IMG/VR virus record: IMGVR_UViG_3300030109_000554
Location: 1 to 42,873 of that record
DNA from: a virus
Reading direction: 5' to 3' (one strand)
DNA length: 42,873 nt
The position numbers were made by a program, and so were the translations under genes. The notes beneath the pieces were generated by a model. That model was not told where the DNA came from and did no database searches. It worked only from the letters and a program-made list of their open reading frames with translations. Below are positions 41,378-42,873 of this stretch, one piece after another; the first letter of the stretch is position 1, and each line of letters opens with the position of its first letter.

Positions 41378-41817
41378 AGATAGCAACACCTGGATTGGAG
41401 ATCATAAAGTATTACGAAGGATGGTCATCATCAGTCTACCAATGCCCTGCTGGAAGATGGACACAGGGGTGGGGTAGTACGTGGGATCATCAAGGCAATC
41501 CTATCACCTCTAATAACCCTGACATTGATGAGATCACAGGCGAGTCGTATCTCAGACGAGAAATATTACACGTTGAGAAAGCAATTGGACAACTTGTTAA
41601 AGCGGAGTTAACACAGAATATGTTTGACTCAATCTGTTCTTTTTGCTACAACTGTGGTACCGGGGCATTTCAAAGATCAACTATGAGAATGAAGTTGAAT
41701 AGAGGAGACTACCTTGGTGCTTCAGATGAGTTTAAAAGATGGTGTCGAAGCGGAGGAAGAATCCTAAAAGGATTAGTATTACGTAGAGAAAAAGAAAAGG
41801 AGTTATTTTTATTATGA
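41374..41817 (+). CDS. GH24 endolysin (lysozyme)
   Basis: A 147-residue muramidase that degrades peptidoglycan at the end of infection. The catalytic set is Glu-8-Cys-5-Thr: EGWSSSVYQCPAGRWTQGWG, where T4 lysozyme has Glu-8-Asp-5-Thr. The Cys variant is known among phage endolysins. The pattern FDSICSFCYNCGTGAFQRST and the C-terminal GLVLRREKEKELF also match the family. ATG 41374 is chosen because it forms an ATGA overlap with the upstream stop; a TTG at 41359 is unlikely. There is no N-terminal signal or membrane anchor, so it depends on the holin. Confidence 0.92.
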   Translation: MKIATPGLEIIKYYEGWSSSVYQCPAGRWTQGWGSTWDHQGNPITSNNPDIDEITGESYLRREILHVEKAIGQLVKAELTQNMFDSICSFCYNCGTGAFQRSTMRMKLNRGDYLGASDEFKRWCRSGGRILKGLVLRREKEKELFLL

Positions 41818-41921
41818 AAGATGATATTTGTCCTAAGTGTGGTAAAGAAGGTTGCATGTGTGATCCCGATACTTGTGATTGTGAGCCAATAAACAGGGAA
41901 GACTTAGAAAGTGACCCTTAA
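41814..41921 (+). CDS. 35-residue Cys-rich protein
   Basis: Starts in an ATGA overlap with the endolysin stop. It has CPKCGKEGCMCDPDTCDCEP, six cysteines in under 20 residues, then an acidic tail. It is a likely metal-binding knuckle. It is the last gene of the right arm, before the terminator. No family is named. Confidence 0.62.
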   Translation: MKDDICPKCGKEGCMCDPDTCDCEPINREDLESDP

Positions 41922-41983
41922 ATAAGCTCTGTGAATTAAGGTAATGTACTTTTATAGGGCAGTAGTCCCGAAATTTAACAACC

Positions 41984-42028
41984 CCTCTCTATGGGCTTTA
42001 AAATGGCTCACAGAGAGGTTTTGTTTTT
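41984..42028 (+). terminator. Terminator at the meeting of the two arms
   Basis: Stem CCTCTCT / AGAGAGG (41984-41990 and 42012-42018), extended inward by TGGGC / GCTCA after one mismatch, then TTTTGTTTTT (42019-42028). It ends the late transcript. Confidence 0.88.
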
Positions 42029-42032
42029 AGCA

Positions 42033-42239
42033 CTACATTTTAGGTATAGAATAGTAATCGAGCAGTACTTTTAACTTATCTCTTGCATGTGCTATAGCAT
42101 TTACTTGTTCATCTACTGTTTCCGTTAGTGTTGAATGATCGCCAACACCAACAGGACTATCTAAATAAATTTGTATCTTAGCTTTAGCTACTTCTATGTC
42201 AGCTTTATAGACTTCACGTAACGCATTAAGCAGTAACAT
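42033..42239 (-). CDS. Small helical protein, last gene of the left arm
   Basis: A 68-residue protein, mostly two helices (LREVYKADIEVAKAKIQIYL and DEQVNAIAHARDKLKVLLDYY) joined by SPVGVGDHSTLTETV. Small proteins of this pattern recur in marine phages with no known role. The previous gene stop lies one base upstream of its ATG, so it is co-translated with the DUF3310 protein. It ends five bases from the convergent terminator. Confidence 0.72.
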   Translation of the reverse strand: MLLLNALREVYKADIEVAKAKIQIYLDSPVGVGDHSTLTETVDEQVNAIAHARDKLKVLLDYYSIPKM

Positions 42240-42512
42240 TTATTTCACTCCTTTATTTACTGTGGTTAATAAAGTATTTAAATACCATTGTGCTTTTTCT
42301 AAATCTTGTATTGGATTTCCTTTGTAGTTATATCTCCAAAGATACTTTAATGTATTTCCTTTTAAGTATCCTTGGTATTCTTTATCTGTCATACTAGCTT
42401 GTATAGCTTCTATACATTCTACTCCATGTTTATTATAATGAACTGGGTTATTTACTAAGTCTTCTTTAGATTTAGCTTTAGCTTCAAACTCTTTTATATC
42501 TTGTAGTTTCAT
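42240..42512 (-). CDS. DUF3310 protein (SaV-like, possible nucleotide kinase)
   Basis: A 90-residue protein with the clear DUF3310 signature: VNNPVHYNKHGVECIEAIQ, then GYLKGNTLKYLWRYNYKGNP and DLEKAQWYLNTLL. This domain is common in phages and is often labelled nucleotide kinase-like, though its reaction is not firmly known. It follows RNR and a 24-residue membrane peptide, which fits nucleotide metabolism. AGGAG lies upstream. Confidence 0.9.
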   Translation of the reverse strand: MKLQDIKEFEAKAKSKEDLVNNPVHYNKHGVECIEAIQASMTDKEYQGYLKGNTLKYLWRYNYKGNPIQDLEKAQWYLNTLLTTVNKGVK

Positions 42513-42521
42513 AAATATCTC

Positions 42522-42596
42522 CTATATAAATTTTAATAAATGTATTCCGATAACAAATAAATTAACTGCCCCATAAACAATTAAAATTGTAGTCAT
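42522..42596 (-). CDS. 24-residue membrane micropeptide coupled to RNR
   Basis: ATG 42596 forms a TAATG overlap with the RNR stop. The peptide MTTILIVYGAVNLFVIGIHLL... is one transmembrane segment. It has no ribosome site of its own, so it depends on coupling. The DUF3310 gene follows. It could localise something at the membrane, or be a chance short reading; I lean to the former because tiny membrane peptides recur in this genome. Confidence 0.45.
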   Translation of the reverse strand: MTTILIVYGAVNLFVIGIHLLKFI

Positions 42597-42873
42597 TAAC
42601 TGCACTCCTTTTGTCCTGTTTCTGGATCAATAAAACATGCTGACCCATCATGTTCTTCTTTAATTGCTGGCTCACTTTTATTTAGAATACCATACCGTTT
42701 ACCTGCAAGTCTAAAGGTAGTTACTCCTTTCAGTTTACCTTTCCATCCTCGTACATATACATCTTTAAATTCTTCAAAGGTTACGTTATCTCCTACGTTA
42801 ATTGTTTTAGATACTGCACTGTCTATGTAAGGTTGGATGGCTATCTGCATTTTTATATGGTCATCTATAGTTA
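42596..42873 (-). CDS. nrdJ: Ribonucleotide reductase, C-terminal part
   Basis: Continues the RNR gene that runs off base 1. Codons at 42676-42873 repeat those at 1-198 with one changed residue (Ile to Val in VYxRGW), and the unique part from 42675 gives the C-terminus. The end carries CFIDPETGQKEC, a cysteine pair that probably takes part in re-reducing the active site by thioredoxin or a similar donor. The stop (TAA at 42598-42596) overlaps the start of a membrane micropeptide. Confidence 0.93.
   Translation of the reverse strand, partial: TIDDHIKMQIAIQPYIDSAVSKTINVGDNVTFEEFKDVYVRGWKGKLKGVTTFRLAGKRYGILNKSEPAIKEEHDGSACFIDPETGQKECS
42676..42873. repeat. Right copy of the 198-bp terminal overlap
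   Basis: Equivalent to 1-198, with four base differences (at 42685, 42754, 42758 and 42839). See the left copy. Confidence 0.95.

Noticed and set aside
1-42873. Phage RNA polymerase, integrase, lysogeny repressor, tRNA genes, CRISPR array, insertion sequence
   Set aside because: I looked for each and saw no protein motif, cloverleaf or regular repeat-spacer array that would support them.

Overview
The window is a complete, or nearly complete, genome of a lytic short-tailed (T7-like, podovirus-type) double-stranded DNA phage. By eye it is about one-third GC and looks marine. Bases 1-198 recur at 42676-42873 with four mismatches, and one class II ribonucleotide reductase gene runs off one end and finishes at the other. 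The molecule is therefore circular, circularly permuted or terminally redundant, with about 42,675 unique bases. I see no integrase, no repressor-type lysogeny module, no tRNA genes, no CRISPR array and, unlike T7 itself, no phage RNA polymerase gene. Consensus sigma-70 promoters (TTGACA/TATAAT) and strong AGGAG ribosome sites point to a proteobacterial-type host. That host assignment is inference.

The genome has two arms diverging from one control region at about 13270-13940. The left arm is on the minus strand. It runs from 13269 leftward through position 1 and wraps into 42873-42033. It carries early microproteins, several of them 24-27 residue membrane peptides, then a C5 cytosine methyltransferase translationally coupled to a PAPS-reductase-like PP-loop protein. 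After these come primase-helicase, family A DNA polymerase, an acidic-tailed single-strand DNA binding protein, a Cas4/RecB-like exonuclease, a T7 endonuclease I-like resolvase, a metallophosphoesterase, class II RNR and a DUF3310 protein. The right arm is on the plus strand, 13940-42028. It carries a secreted protein, small basic proteins, terminase small and large subunits, portal, scaffold, major capsid protein, decoration and fibre genes, a tail assembly chaperone, tail tubular proteins A and B, three T7 gp14/15/16-like internal virion proteins, a virion muramidase with a LysM domain, a holin and a GH24 endolysin. The arms converge at a strong hairpin terminator (41984-42028).

The control region is the most unusual part. 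It holds four near-identical matches to the -24/-12 sigma-54 promoter consensus in tandem (13528-13637). An organised 47-bp repeat array of CTAT/ATAG dyads follows (13671-13790), then a hairpin, then a sigma-70 promoter with a perfect -10 box (13875-13903) ahead of the late arm. Upstream are an 18-bp direct repeat and a 9-bp dyad that could bind an activator. On the other side a 73-residue basic protein has its own promoter and terminator. Together these look like a transcriptional switch built on host sigma factors in place of a phage polymerase. Another surprise is a small membrane protein encoded antisense inside the late arm (40191-40361) with its own near-consensus promoter.
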